The notes beneath the pieces were generated by a model that was not told where the DNA came from, ran no database searches, and worked only from the letters and a program-made list of their open reading frames with translations. The position numbers were made by a program, and so were the translations under genes. 64,000 nt of DNA from Seiridium cupressi (lineage: Eukaryota > Ascomycota > Sordariomycetes > Amphisphaeriales > Sporocadaceae), in NCBI GenBank assembly GCA_036674765.1, contig JARVKI010000113.1, forward strand, positions 62,001 through 126,000. The letters are read 5' to 3'. Positions 11,333 to 21,994 of this stretch are shown in pieces; position 1 is the first letter of the stretch, and the number at the start of each line of letters is the position of its first letter.

Positions 11333-13705
11333 TTATTGTATCTCCAATCTTAAGGCGTCGTACTGCACATATACACTTCTTGGCAACGTTGCGCTCTCAT
11401 AATCCGTAGCATTATACGGTAAACTTAGGAGGATCTCATTTGTGGCATTTGACCCAACTTTCAAGTAACTTGTCGGGAACGTGAATTTATTGGCAACTTG
11501 ATAACATACGACAGCGCTTCTGGCCGCACAGGACGATGAATGGTAATACCTATTTTTGAGCTTGTTAGCCCCAGCAACTTCTTTCTACTCACCTTCCAAG
11601 GCGGCATCGTAATCAGCGTTGCGGGTGTTACTTACGGAATTACCCAAGGCTCCAGCTCCTGTCCATTAACCACTACCACGAAAGGCATGTTGGAATACGG
11701 CTGCGTCGCGTTGTACACGTCGGTATTTCCGGCGGCAGTTTTCGCACCTGCGAGCTGCACGGTGAATGTTGCCTCGCTCGTGCCTTTCACGTCACTTTCT
11801 TCCACCTCGAACGTGATGGTCCAATTGTTGATCTCCCCGTGCCCGGCCTCCTGCACTGGGCGCCGAAAGTTCGCGTACCCGCCATAGACGGACCAGTGGA
11901 CATAGTTCCAGTCCTCGGACTCGACCGATGTCCCAACGTGGAAGTTGACACCCTGAGGGAAGTCTTCAAGATAGTCGTAAGCGCCCCAATAAATTCGGTA
12001 CTCTGGTGGCTCGAGCGGAGCGCTGGTGTTTCTGGCGTAGCCATGCTTCCACTCGCCGCCGGCCTTGTCGGGCGTGCCGATGCGCCAGAGCTCCTTACCA
12101 GCCGATTCGGCTTCCCAGGTCACGGAGCCGCTGTCAGCAGTCTGGCCAGCGACTACAACAATGTCGTCTTGTGTGTAGTCGCCAAAGATGCCGTCGGCGT
12201 AGATAGTGAGGCGATACGTGCCCGCCTTGATACGATCGATCTGCACCTTGCCCGAGCAGTGGTCGATATCCGCCCAATATTGATATGCCGACACGTCCTC
12301 CACATTGTCTTGGAAGTCGACCTTGTTCTGAGCCAGCACAGCAAGGGCGTTTTTGGCACCTTTGGGAAGCTGGACTCGCGCCGTCCATGACCCACGGCCA
12401 GATGTCGGGACATATCCTGGCACGTATTCTGAGATATCGTCATAGAATGCTGCATTCCAGGTGGGTGAAGCAAACTGCAGGGCTTCTTTGTATAAAGGAG
12501 TCCAGTCACCGCCCACGGGACCCGAATTGAAATGGAAGTAGTAAGGACCAAAAGTTCTGTCAAAACCGCTATAATAACGGGAGTTAGCAATTCCTTCTTC
12601 GAGCACACTTGGCGAATTAAGCGGATTTGAAAGTCGTGTTTTAGGAATAAAATTGCGGAACTAGGCAGTGTTCGCTCGTGGAGCAGGCTGCAAAAAGGTA
12701 TGAATAAAACCAAAAAGTTCCTTACTCGGTAATATTGGGTGTGCCATCACCGTGGTGGTTTGAGACGATGTAGTTGTAAACAATACCGTCGACGACAAGG
12801 TCACTGTGGACTGGGCCCCCAAAGTACGTATCCTTGGTGTTCATGACGACCCAGGCACCGTACGTCAAATTACCATCGCTGTGAGCGCCATCGGCGAACA
12901 TTCCACTGGCGACATGATACATGTTAGTTCCTCATCCTGATGGTAGAGGAAAGAGGGGTTTTCGAACTCACTGCACATCGTGCTCGCGCCATACAGCCTG
13001 GAAAGTATACTTCGTGTAGTAGTCGCTCATCTGCTCAACATACGGCTCATCCGTGCGGTTGCCGATATACCACGTAGCGTCCTGGACGGTGGTCGCGTTC
13101 GTGATATCGCCGCTCGCAGGATCGGGGGAGGGTAAAGGAGCATGAAATGATTCGTCAGTAATGAGATATGTCCATAAAGGAGTGTTCGGACGGAACAAGG
13201 TGCGAAACTCCTGGAGGTTTCTCAAGAACGGTGTCGTCTCGTTGTAGTAGGCCAACCGAGAGAAGGTGTGCAGTCCCGTCTCGCCATCGCGCAGGAACCA
13301 GTAAGACTCGAAAAGCTGGCCGGTCGGCGGATAAAGCTCACTCATCACGATACCACCCCACTGCGTCCCAGACGAGTCGACGTCGTGGTAGAGTTTGAAA
13401 GTCGCATTTACACCACCGGGAGTGTAGGTGCCCGAGGGGATGCAGTAGCAGTCTAGATACGGCCCAATGCCCGACTGTCCATTCCCCGAAGAACCGCCTG
13501 GCGTGTTTTCAATGTAGTTTTGGGAACCTAGCAGATCTTGGCCGTCAAGTGTCAGATAATCTACGGCGCCGGTGGTTTTGTTGACTGCGGACACGAGACG
13601 ATCATTGCCCAGAAAGAGGACGCCAGAGGACTCATTGGTGAAAAGTGTCGCCGAGACACAAGACACAAGCAAGCCCAGCCCTGCTGCCGTGGATCCAAGG
13701 CCCAT
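11333..13705 (-). CDS. Secreted rhamnogalacturonan lyase, polysaccharide lyase family 4
   Basis: PL4 enzymes cleave the rhamnose-galacturonate backbone of rhamnogalacturonan I by beta-elimination outside the cell. Four exons (13705-12972, 12905-12726, 12568-11636, 11549-11333) sum to 688 codons with matching phases. Residues 1-19 form a signal peptide ending VSA. Family landmarks include REHDVHGMFADGAHSDG across intron 1, NHHGDGTPNITDGFDRTFGP across intron 2, and a final carbohydrate-binding-like domain. The frame of exon 3 reaches a TAA just after WVIP. A GTAAGT donor overlaps that stop, and the next exon supplies YYHSSSCAARSAVVC through SVYVQYDALRLEIQ, the expected PL4 C-terminus. Length fits fungal PL4 enzymes. 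SYGGRG boxes upstream suggest carbon repression. Confidence 0.93.
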
Positions 13706-15234
13706 CTTGAATACAACACCTCTCTGGTTAAGCTAACAAGAACCGAGAAACGGACACCACAATCCAGACCCCAAGCGAGCGCGAACCCAGGCGCTCTTTA
13801 TATGCTGTGTCATGGGCTCACAGGGCTTAGCAGACCACAGCCGAGGAGCTTCCTGACCGGCATGATACAAGGAAAACAAGGCTAGTATAGTCAAGTTATC
13901 ATGAGGATCTGCGGCGATTGCATCGTTGCCATGGGCTGGGGATGCGGAGAACCCTTGCCAATGGCACGTCTTTATGCGGAGAAGCTGGGGGCTACTCCAA
14001 CACCCACAGGATCCAGGGGCGTCGAGCACAAAGTTGTCGGCTTATCAATGCCGCGAACCCACCCCGAGGTCCGGATATTTGTGACAACAGGCAAAAAGAG
14101 TGGCGGCTTGGTGTTGAATCGAAGAGCCTGGTCAGGGCCTTACGACCGCATGGCCCGAAGGAGCCTTGTCGTTGCTCAAGACCATCGGGACCTATTTGTA
14201 GCCGCGTAGTATCTAGCAATCGGGGGCTGCGGCGATGGCTTCGTTTTGATAGTATTATTGTTGTGGCATGCCCTGCACCCTTGGAAATGGAGCAGAACCA
14301 AGCTCTCGGGAATCTCGCCAAGCTGCAGCCGAGCCGGCAATACCTCAGCATATTCTATGACAGGAGAATCAGGGACCGTGTCATGAGCACGGTCATATTT
14401 GAATAGCTCTAGATCGTTTTTCAATGATTGGTGGAATTTCTTGTTGGCAAACTTTTGTCCTGCGTGTGGTCAGAGTGGGCACACTATCATGAAGTGCATC
14501 GGGTTGCCTTGATCTATGGTTGCCGGCTCAGAATGTTATCAAACACCAAGTGTTGAACTTCAAAGACATGCAAGTGCAAATTGCATGGAGATTATAGTGT
14601 CGGCCACAGACACAATCAGCATCGACATCACGGTGACAACTTGGAGAGATGCGTTTTCAATCGGTGTAAATTTCAGAGACCGTCATCTATGGAAACAGGG
14701 GAATTTGTAAGATTACACGGGGGTATCGTATACTCACCGAGGTCCTTATATATTCGCTTACAAGTGGCCACGCGAGAAGAAAACGATTGTTCTATCATCT
14801 GGGAAAGGGAACGAACTGCAGTAACTTTTTGGAAACCCCTCATAACGCCATCATAAGCCCTCGTAGTGTAGAAGATCGGTCCGCATCGTGACGACGCTTC
14901 GTTCCAATGCTTTCATTGACCAAAAGGTAGCCCACAAAGAACCCTCAGAAGGAAAAGCCGACGAGATCAAGTGTGTATGCAAAGGATTGAGAAAGCCCGG
15001 AAGGATAGACCCAACCAGTTATAGCTTTCTCCCAGAACCATCAGCCCACAGAACCCACGTGGAGGAGATCCCCCGATCAAGCCCACAGGTGTATCACAAC
15101 TTCGTAAAAGAAGCTTAGCCCTCAGTTGCTTTGACTCCGAAGGAGTGCAAAGTTGAAAGAAGCCGACAACCCTCAAAAGCCAACCATGTGTGTATGTGTC
15201 AATGAGCCCTCAGAACCCTCAAGTGCGGCTGAAT
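13706..15234. other. 1.5 kb promoter/intergenic region, no gene seen
   Basis: It lies between the PL4 lyase start and the NSR1 stop. It should hold the lyase promoter, including the SYGGRG cluster listed separately. The open frames here have no protein-like composition. Confidence 0.4.
13936..13990 (+). promoter_or_regulatory. Cluster of three SYGGRG (CreA-type) boxes upstream of the PL4 lyase
   Basis: CTGGGG at 13936-13941 and GCGGAG at 13944-13949 are two bases apart, and CTGGGG recurs at 13985-13990. All fit SYGGRG, the CreA/Cre1 site. Closely paired sites are the functional form in Aspergillus. They lie 231-285 bp upstream of the lyase ATG. Binding is inferred. Confidence 0.4.
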
Positions 15235-16842
15235 TTAATCAAACGTTTGACGCTTGCCTTGGAAGCCACCCCGTCCACCGAAACCACCACGGCCTCCACG
15301 GTCACCAAAGCCGCCACGACCACCGCCACGACCGCCTCCGCGGCCGCCAAAGCCACCTCCGCCACGGCCAAAACCGCCACGACCTCCACGGTCACCAAAG
15401 CCACCACGGCCGCCGCCACGGCCACCTCCACGACCACCTCCCTGTTGAGGTTGGCGTTGGGCAGCGTAGTCTAGACGGACAGCACGGGCACCACGACCCT
15501 CACCAATGTAGCCACCATTCTTGGACTCGAAGGCCGACTTAGCCTCCTCAACGCTGTTGAAGGTGACGTAGCCGAAACCCTTGCGGTTGCCGGATTCACT
15601 ATGTGTACGTGTAAGTTTCGTGCCTTTTATCATGGTTCAATGGAAATACATACGGATCAGTGGGCAAGCGAAGGCTCTTGACCTCGGCGATATCGGCGAA
15701 GAAGGTCGAGACGACATCCTCATCAGCGTCCCAGGGGAGGTTGCCGACAAACAGGGTGTCACTCTCGGGAGAGACAGTGTCGCCATGAGCTTGGGCACGG
15801 TTGCTGGCACGGTCACGAGGAGTGCCGTCATCGGCAGGCTTGGGCTTGGAGGGATCGAGTCTCAAAGCACGACCCTCTAGCTCGAACCCTTGCATACCCT
15901 CGAAAGCAGCCTGGCAGTGCTCGGGTGAGTCGAAGTCGACGTAGCCGAAACCGCGCGATCGCTGCATATCCTTGTCGGTGACGACACGGGCGCTGTTGAG
16001 ACCTTCGTACTCCTTGAAGGCCTCGTAGAGAATGTCATCAGTGACACCCCAGCCTAGGTTGCCAACGAACAAAGTGACGGCAGCTTCCTCGCCGTCGTCA
16101 GCCTTGGTCTTCTTGGCAGGTGTGGCGGCCTCGTCCTCAGCCTTTCGCTTCTTGGAGGGCTCGGGCTTCTTCTCTTCCTCGTCATCCTCGGACGCGTCAG
16201 AGTCATCAGAGTCGTCGGAATCGTCAGAGTCTTCATCGGACGACTACGTTGGAGAGTTAGTATGATGTTTCAGCTAGAAGTCGAGGAGGGAAAAGCTCCA
16301 CGTACCTCGGCATCGGCATCGGCCTTGACCTTCTTGCCCTTGGCAACAGCGACCTCGGCCTTCTTCTTGGCATCGACCTCGACACCACCGTCACTCTCCT
16401 CGCTGTCACTGTCGGAGCTGTCGTCAGCCTCCTCGTCGTCATCGGAGGAGTCAGACGAATCCGAAGACTCCTCGACCTTCTTGGCCTTGCCGTTGGTGGC
16501 AGCAACCTTGCCGTTGGCCTTGGCTTTGGCGGCGGGCTTCTTTTCGGCCTCGGAATCGGAGTCTGAGTCGCTGGAGTCGGCGTCCTTGTCGGAGCCCATC
16601 TCCTCGTCGCTCTCACTCTCCGAGCTGTCCGAAGAGTCGGAGTCGGAGTCGGACTCAACCTTCTTCTTGCTTGCCTTCTTGGCCTCCTTCGAGCCCTTTA
16701 CTGCCTTGGATGCGACATCCTTGGCAAGCTTCTTGGACTTTGCGACAGGAGTGCTCGACGCCTTGGTGACGCCGGCCTTCTTGGCGGTGAGGGGATCGGA
16801 AGACTTGGCTACCTTGCCGTTGGCTTGCTTAACTTTGCCCAT
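15235..16842 (-). CDS. Nucleolin-like nucleolar protein NSR1/gar2 type
   Basis: Proteins of this type act in pre-rRNA processing and ribosome assembly in the nucleolus. Three exons (16842-16306, 16243-15654, 15598-15235) give 496 residues with exact phases. Residues 1 to about 230 alternate Lys/Ala-rich segments with Ser/Asp/Glu tracts of the casein kinase 2 type. RRM1 begins with TLFVGNLGWGVTDD near 236 and carries RSRGFGYVDF. RRM2 begins DTLFVGNLPWDADED and carries RKGFGYVTF, split by intron 2. The C-terminus is an RGG box with many GGRGG and GGFGDRG units, ending KRQTFD. The order acidic domain, two RRMs and RGG box is diagnostic of yeast Nsr1 and fission yeast gar2. It is divergent from the complex I gene. 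Confidence 0.93.
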
Positions 16843-17274
16843 TATGAATGATATTTGAGTCTGAATACAACAAACTGATGATGGGGAAATATGGTGGGAG
16901 ATGTGGGAGTGTGCAAGTCAGACTGCGCGGATTGAGTGCAGATACTGGTTTTAAATCAGACGACTGGCAGTAAAAAAAAAGGCGGGTTGGAGGCTGCAGA
17001 AAATTTCTGTTATCTTTAATCGAAGGCAAAGTGGGGTTCGAACTTCTGGGCGGTGAGCGGCTAGCGCTGCCTTCAGATAGCGATAAGTAACGGGGCTGGG
17101 TCCACTAATGAAGTGCCTTACATACAAGGCGGCAATAATTGGTCGAACCTCGAGCTCGGAGCTGGTGAAGCTGCTTGGTAGACGACAGCTCAACACAACA
17201 CCAGCCGTAACCTCACCATCACCGACCAATTGATTGAGCGCTCGTCTCAGACGCAAGTTCAATCGATCGCCAGT
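16843..17274. promoter_or_regulatory. Divergent intergenic region NSR1-like/NDUFB10-like
   Basis: About 430 bp lie between the two start codons and must serve both genes. No clear TATA box or RNA gene is visible. Confidence 0.45.
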
Positions 17275-17714
17275 ATGCCTACCCCCGAGTCCGAGGCTTT
17301 TCTGGCCAAGAAGCCCAAGGTCCCGCCTACCTTTGATGGCGTTGATTACGACGACAACAAGGCCCTGAAGGCCGCACAAGATTCCATTATCCGCGAGCAG
17401 TGGGTGCAGGTCATGATGGGACGCCTAGTGAGAGAGGAGCTGAGCAAATGCTACTACCGGGAAGGCGTCAACCACTTGGAGAAGTGCGGCAAATTGAGAG
17501 GTCAGTCATGACGTACCAAGCTCTCTCCATCCGGCGTGCTTGGAGCGAGTCTGCCTGGCTGGCGATTCGATGATACGGCTTCCTTGGACTCAATACTGAC
17601 AGCCGTACAGAGCGCTATTTGCAAATGCTGGAGAAGCACCGCGTGCGTGGTTACCTGTTTGAGCAACAGAACTACACGGATCCATCGCAATTGGCCACAC
17701 CTGCAAAGAAGTAA
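17275..17714 (+). CDS. Mitochondrial complex I 12 kDa accessory subunit, NDUFB10/PDSW type
   Basis: This is an accessory subunit on the intermembrane-space side of the membrane arm of NADH:ubiquinone oxidoreductase. Exon 1 is 17275-17500, the intron is 17501-17610 (GTCAGT donor, TACAG acceptor), and exon 2 is 17611-17714, giving 109 residues. The ATG at 17275 (MPTPESEAF) is preferred over an upstream in-frame codon because the protein then has the family length. The Cys-x11-Cys pair (CYYREGVNHLEKC) is the hallmark of the PDSW family and is expected to form a disulfide. The C-terminus is a short charged helix (YLQMLEKHRVRGYL). No cleavable presequence is visible, as is usual for this subunit. 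Confidence 0.88.
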
Positions 17715-18151
17715 TGGCAATCGCGAATCATGGCTAAGGCGAGAGAGCCACAATAAGATACGTGGTGGCATTAGGCATGATGAAACGCACTTTGTATGCG
17801 CTGGGAGAGGTTATGGTGAGCTGGCTGGGGGGTCCTACAGATGCTGGGATACAATTGTACAGCTATGAAAATGTTGTGTGCGAAAAACACTTGTACATAT
17901 GGAAAAAAATCACAATCAAATGAAAAGCCAATCAGTAAATTCTATGCTCTTCAGGCTCTTGACTTTGCTTGCCGACCTCGTCTTATTGCAACGCCTTTGT
18001 GATACACAGCAGACGTCGGCTCTGTAGAAATAGCGCCCAGGGGTCCATCCGGCCCGCCGCATAAAATTTCCAGGAGCTAGCTTCAACGCCGCGGACCTGC
18101 ACATCGTAGCTTGGGATCCCATCCTCACAACCAGAGCCAGAGACACACATA
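17715..18151. other. Intergenic between two mitochondrial-protein genes
   Basis: About 440 bp between same-strand genes. It should hold the 3' end of the complex I gene and the promoter of MRPL37. No further element is recognised. Confidence 0.4.
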
Positions 18152-18980
18152 ATGATCTGCCGGCGCTGCTTGACACGCGCTTCAGCGCTCGCGCGGCCTC
18201 TTTCACAGCGGACGACACCATTGTTACGGTCCTTCACATCGGCGCCCATCTCACTCAATGCTGCAGCCGCGCCGGCACCCGAATCATCGTCCCCAGCAGA
18301 TGCACCTCCAACCTTCAGCACACCACTCGGCGACACAGGCGCTGCGGAGCCAAAGCCCTCGCTCTCAACATGCCCAGAGGGCACGGTGCTGAGCGGTCTG
18401 AACTACCTGAAGAACAAGACAGACCCCGTCGCGTTGGCCGACGATGCGTATCCGGAATGGCTTTGGAAGTGTCTAGATGTCACAGTCAAAAAGAGCGACG
18501 AGGGCGAGAATGCAGATGCTGAGGCCGAGTTCTGTATGTGCCCCCCATGGCCGTCAAAGAGAAAAGAAAATCGCAGCGGGCTATTGCACACTCCCAAACC
18601 CCTAACCATGCTATACCCCGAATAGCCTTGCACCATGTGCCCTACATCCTTCCATCCCTCCCTTCTCCTGCTTTCTTCCGCCGCCTTGTCTTGTGTGTTG
18701 GTTTGACTAACATGTCGATTCAGCAAAATCGAAGAAACAACGTCGTCTAGCAGCCAAACGTCAACGTGCGCTCGAAGCACGACTCCTCGCCGAGGGCAAC
18801 CTTGAGGCCTTGGCCCCCAAGATTCCGCTACAACAGCAATCAATCAACATGCCAGCCAACGAGGAAGGCACCTCGGATGGTGCCCTGGCAGCTGTTGCGG
18901 CTCGGGAGGAGCTGAGAAAGGCAATGCGCAAGGAGAGAAAGGCCAAAATCAAGGAGAGCAACTACTTGAAGAGCATGTAA
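18152..18980 (+). CDS. MRPL37: Mitochondrial large-subunit ribosomal protein mL54 (MRPL37)
   Basis: This is a component of the mitochondrial 54S ribosomal subunit. Exon 1 is 18152-18533, the intron is 18534-18723 (GTATGT donor, CTAACATG branch region, CAG acceptor), and exon 2 is 18724-18980, giving 212 residues. The first 35 or so residues are a mitochondrial presequence rich in Arg, Ser, Ala and Leu with no acidic residue (MICRRCLTRASALARPLSQR). The mL54 core includes GTVLSGLNYLKNKTDPVAL and YPEWLWKCLD. Exon 2 adds the basic helical C-terminus (SKSKKQRRLAAKRQRALEAR) and ends NYLKSM, as is typical of the family. It follows the complex I gene on the same strand. Confidence 0.9.
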
Positions 18981-19523
18981 GGGGCTTTGTAAGACTAGCA
19001 GAGAATGCAGTTTTCGGACAGACTTCCGTGCAGGATATATGTTGGAAGGTTGAGAACAAGCATAACCATTTCGTCGGGGGCTAGGGAAGTTGTCAAGGCT
19101 ATGGCAGTCTTGGCTGAATAGGCGTAGCAATGTTCTGTATTATAGAGTGTAAAGTTCTGTATTACACAAAATCACACAAGCTTTTCAAGGCGGCAGAGGT
19201 CGCAAAACAGCAGTTGAGCTTCCAAGCAAAGTCATATATAATCGAGGTTACAACTCGTTGGGTATCATGCATTTGGGTTTCTCATCTCTTCTGTTCCCCC
19301 GGTACAATGCGCAGAACCATATGTAGCAGTCCGTATGGCAAACGAATGCTCCCTAAACGCCAAACGCCGCCCACGTCTCTAAATGTGCGTCTACAGTATT
19401 CAAGAAACAAGTCTACCGAGCCCCAGATCGCGCCCACGCCATTGCTCGATAGTCTTGTTGTCCCAGAGCTGCTAATTGTTGGCACCATCATGAGGATCAA
19501 GGTGCCGGGGCCCACTCTACAGC
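18981..19523. terminator. Convergent 3' region between MRPL37 and TAF7
   Basis: About 540 bp between facing stop codons. Both transcripts should end here. No gene or structured RNA is recognised. Confidence 0.35.
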
Positions 19524-21119
19524 CTACTCGTCATCCGTGATATTGAGTTGGGCCTTGCGTAGTGAGATTTCCTTTCGGAGATTGTCGATGTTGGTATGTA
19601 TGCGTCGACGCATGAGTGGGTTTGTCTGCGTTGCCATTTGACCCTCAAGATCTGCAACCTTCTTCTGAAGACCAAGCATTTCGTTCTTCATGTCCCGGAA
19701 CTCAGCTTGTTTGGAGGCCTCTTCCTCATCCAGCTCGTCGTCGTCTTCGTCATCATCATCCTCGTCTGATACCTCTTCCTCTTCGCCATCAGCGTCGCTG
19801 ACCTCGGCAGCACCGGCGGCTGGTGTTGTGGCTTCAAGTGTCATGGGTGTCTGGGCCTCGAGCTGTGTAACAGGGGTGGCGCCTTCTGCGTCTTCGTCAA
19901 TCTCACCGGCCAGTTCAGCCATCAATTCGGCCTCGAGGTCGGCATGGTCGTCCTCTTGAGCTTCCTGAAGCGGTTCGTCTCCATACCCATCAGCGCCTGC
20001 AAGATAATCATCGACGTCCTCTCCCTCGGCATCTTCCTCGCCCGACCCCTCAAATTCTTCATCGTCGTCTTGCAAGAACTCATACTTGGGCGGCTCTACG
20101 CATGCGGCATCTTCCGCCAGCAGCCTCTTAACCTGAGCAGCCGTGCTGATAAGCTGCTTTTCTGACGGCTGTTTCCTAAATCGACGATTGACAGCGTCGT
20201 GCATCGGAGGAGTCAATCCATGTGGCCATTTGTGCTCCATTTGCTGGACCATATGGGGCAACGCGATGATCTTTGCCTCCTGCTCGTTGCTGACCCTTGC
20301 AAAGCACAGTAGCATTTGGGTGATGTCCATGTTCTTCATGAAGTTCTTCTTGTCCCAGGTCTTCATGGCTTCCACAATCGTGGGCAAGTCAACCAAGACC
20401 GCAGCAAAGTGAAGGCCGTCGATCGTCACCATGGCCCGACATTCCTTGGAATCCAGCCAATCGATGGATAGATCGGCACCACCTGATTTCTTGTCCAATC
20501 CGATTTTTCCTTCCTCCAAGGCCTTGTTCAGGTATTCCGTTGAAGGCCCGGGTAGAGTCCGGAAAATCATGGCGCTTTCCCGCACGGGATCTTCCTCTCG
20601 GTCACTCGCTTCGGAATCCCAAGCCTCGCCTGGTTTGTGTTCCACGGGTTTGCCTTTCGGTTTCAGCAGGAGGCGACCTGTCGGAGTTTGAACAGCGTAG
20701 GCCTTCTTGGAGGAACTTGTAGGGGGGGGCCGTATTTGGATCTTCGAGATACGGCGACCCGCCATGGGCGCATTGTCCTCTTCGTCATCTTCACTATCGT
20801 AACCACGCTTTCGGGCCGCGATGACCTTTTCGGTGGGCTTAGAGGAGCGGCCGCTGACAGTCTTTGTGATCTTGACTGGAGGCACGCCGGCAGCCGGTGT
20901 GCCTGGCTGACTGGAATTGACTCTTATGCGGATGGTCTTTTTCTCGCTGGAGGGCGTAGGCACATCACCGCTGAAGGAGCCCTGCCGCGATGTGCTCAGC
21001 TTCAGTATCGGTCTTGGGTTTTCGGAAGACGGCGTCGCTGTGATTGGGGGCGGAGGCATGTCCTTGCTGAACTGGCTGGTTTCTAGCTTTAGCGTGGGCT
21101 TTGGAATATCGCCAGCCAT
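19524..21119 (-). CDS. TAF7: TFIID subunit TAF7 (TAFII55 family)
   Basis: TAF7 is a TFIID subunit that contacts TAF1 and restrains its activity during RNA polymerase II pre-initiation complex assembly. The gene is a single exon of 531 residues. Residues 1 to about 175 are low-complexity, basic and proline-rich. The TAFII55 N-terminal domain spans about 178-340 (ESAMIFRTLPG, DGLHFAAVLVDLPTIVEAMK, ITQMLLCFARV). An acidic region with Asp/Glu runs follows, then a C-terminal coiled coil (EMLGLQKKVADLEGQM and LRKEISLRKAQL). Length and order fit fungal Taf7. It is divergent from the TAF3-like gene, which encodes another TFIID subunit. Confidence 0.93.
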   Translation of the reverse strand: MAGDIPKPTLKLETSQFSKDMPPPPITATPSSENPRPILKLSTSRQGSFSGDVPTPSSEKKTIRIRVNSSQPGTPAAGVPPVKITKTVSGRSSKPTEKVIAARKRGYDSEDDEEDNAPMAGRRISKIQIRPPPTSSSKKAYAVQTPTGRLLLKPKGKPVEHKPGEAWDSEASDREEDPVRESAMIFRTLPGPSTEYLNKALEEGKIGLDKKSGGADLSIDWLDSKECRAMVTIDGLHFAAVLVDLPTIVEAMKTWDKKNFMKNMDITQMLLCFARVSNEQEAKIIALPHMVQQMEHKWPHGLTPPMHDAVNRRFRKQPSEKQLISTAAQVKRLLAEDAACVEPPKYEFLQDDDEEFEGSGEEDAEGEDVDDYLAGADGYGDEPLQEAQEDDHADLEAELMAELAGEIDEDAEGATPVTQLEAQTPMTLEATTPAAGAAEVSDADGEEEEVSDEDDDDEDDDELDEEEASKQAEFRDMKNEMLGLQKKVADLEGQMATQTNPLMRRRIHTNIDNLRKEISLRKAQLNITDDE

Positions 21120-21994
21120 TTTTTGTTGTTTTTTGCGGATGGGGAGATGTGTATGGCTCGAGAAGTGTTGTTTGGTATGGTGTGTATAGGCAATGCGGAA
21201 CGAGCGTTGAGTTCTTGACGCTGCTCACGAACTCTGCTGGCTGTCGCAAAGCAGGAGGGAATGACGTTAAGATTAAATCCGCCTGGGAGTGTCCAGCAGG
21301 GATGCTTAGGGGCTGTTTCCCCTGGCAGGCGCGAAATACGCGATCGGCGAACAATCGCGGGGTAGCTGCAACTGGAGGCTAAGCTTTGGGTACCTCAGGT
21401 CGCAGTGGGACTGGTGAGGGTGAAGGTGAGTGTGAGTGTGGTGTGAGTGATGAGTGGGCCCGTGCAGGCGCCGACTTTTGGAGCTGCCGTCTGCCGTGTG
21501 AAATAACGTGAATCGCATTGACAATCCATCCACCTGCAAACAATACGACTTCCCACCGGATAGCCACACTCTGTTGTACTCTGCTCGCCCCCACGCAGCA
21601 TTTTGGTGTATTGCGTCGGTTTCACCTGCGGCGCCTCGAAAAATACAAACCCAGCCTGCCGAAGGGTTTGTGCAAAACATCGGAATATCGCATGCTGATT
21701 ACGGGCCGCCTCAGTCTCCTGGCTTGAACTTCAGCTAGCTGAGATACAAACAGCCAGTGTGCTGGCAAAAACGCCACTCGAGCTGCGATTGGGAACAACC
21801 TCGTCGGACAGAGGCTCCCACAAATGCAACGACCTCTCACCGTAGAAAGCATCGTAGATTTGTGCTCTGTAAATCCCCACCCCGCCGCTGCCCATTGAAT
21901 TCTCGCGCCGCCGTGCTAACGCTTCTGACGCCGCAAGCAGCGACGAGTGCGACTGCAATACTCTGCTTGAGCACCAGCAGTTTTCAGAGTCACC
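21120..21994. promoter_or_regulatory. Divergent region shared by TAF7 and TAF3-like genes
   Basis: About 875 bp between the two start codons. A GTGAGTGT-type purine/GT-rich tract lies at about 21416-21457. No coding exon is seen. Confidence 0.5.

Noticed and set aside
11632..11634. Stop codon of the PL4 lyase at the end of exon 3
   Set aside because: It is part of a GTAAGT donor, and the following exon restores the family C-terminus in phase.
15219..15474. Val/Ala-rich, Thr/Ala-rich and Pro/Arg-rich open frames at the 3' end of the nucleolin-like gene
   Set aside because: They are other-frame readings of its repetitive RGG-box DNA.
16032..16858. Ser-rich plus-strand frames at 16032-16265 and 16262-16858
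   Set aside because: They are antisense readings of the acidic Ser/Asp/Glu tracts of the nucleolin-like gene.
17030..17050. tRNA-like GGGGTTCGAA sequence
   Set aside because: No pairing T-stem, anticodon arm or acceptor stem could be drawn.
19690..19959. Poly-Ser frame on the plus strand
   Set aside because: It is the antisense reading of the Asp/Glu-rich region of TAF7.
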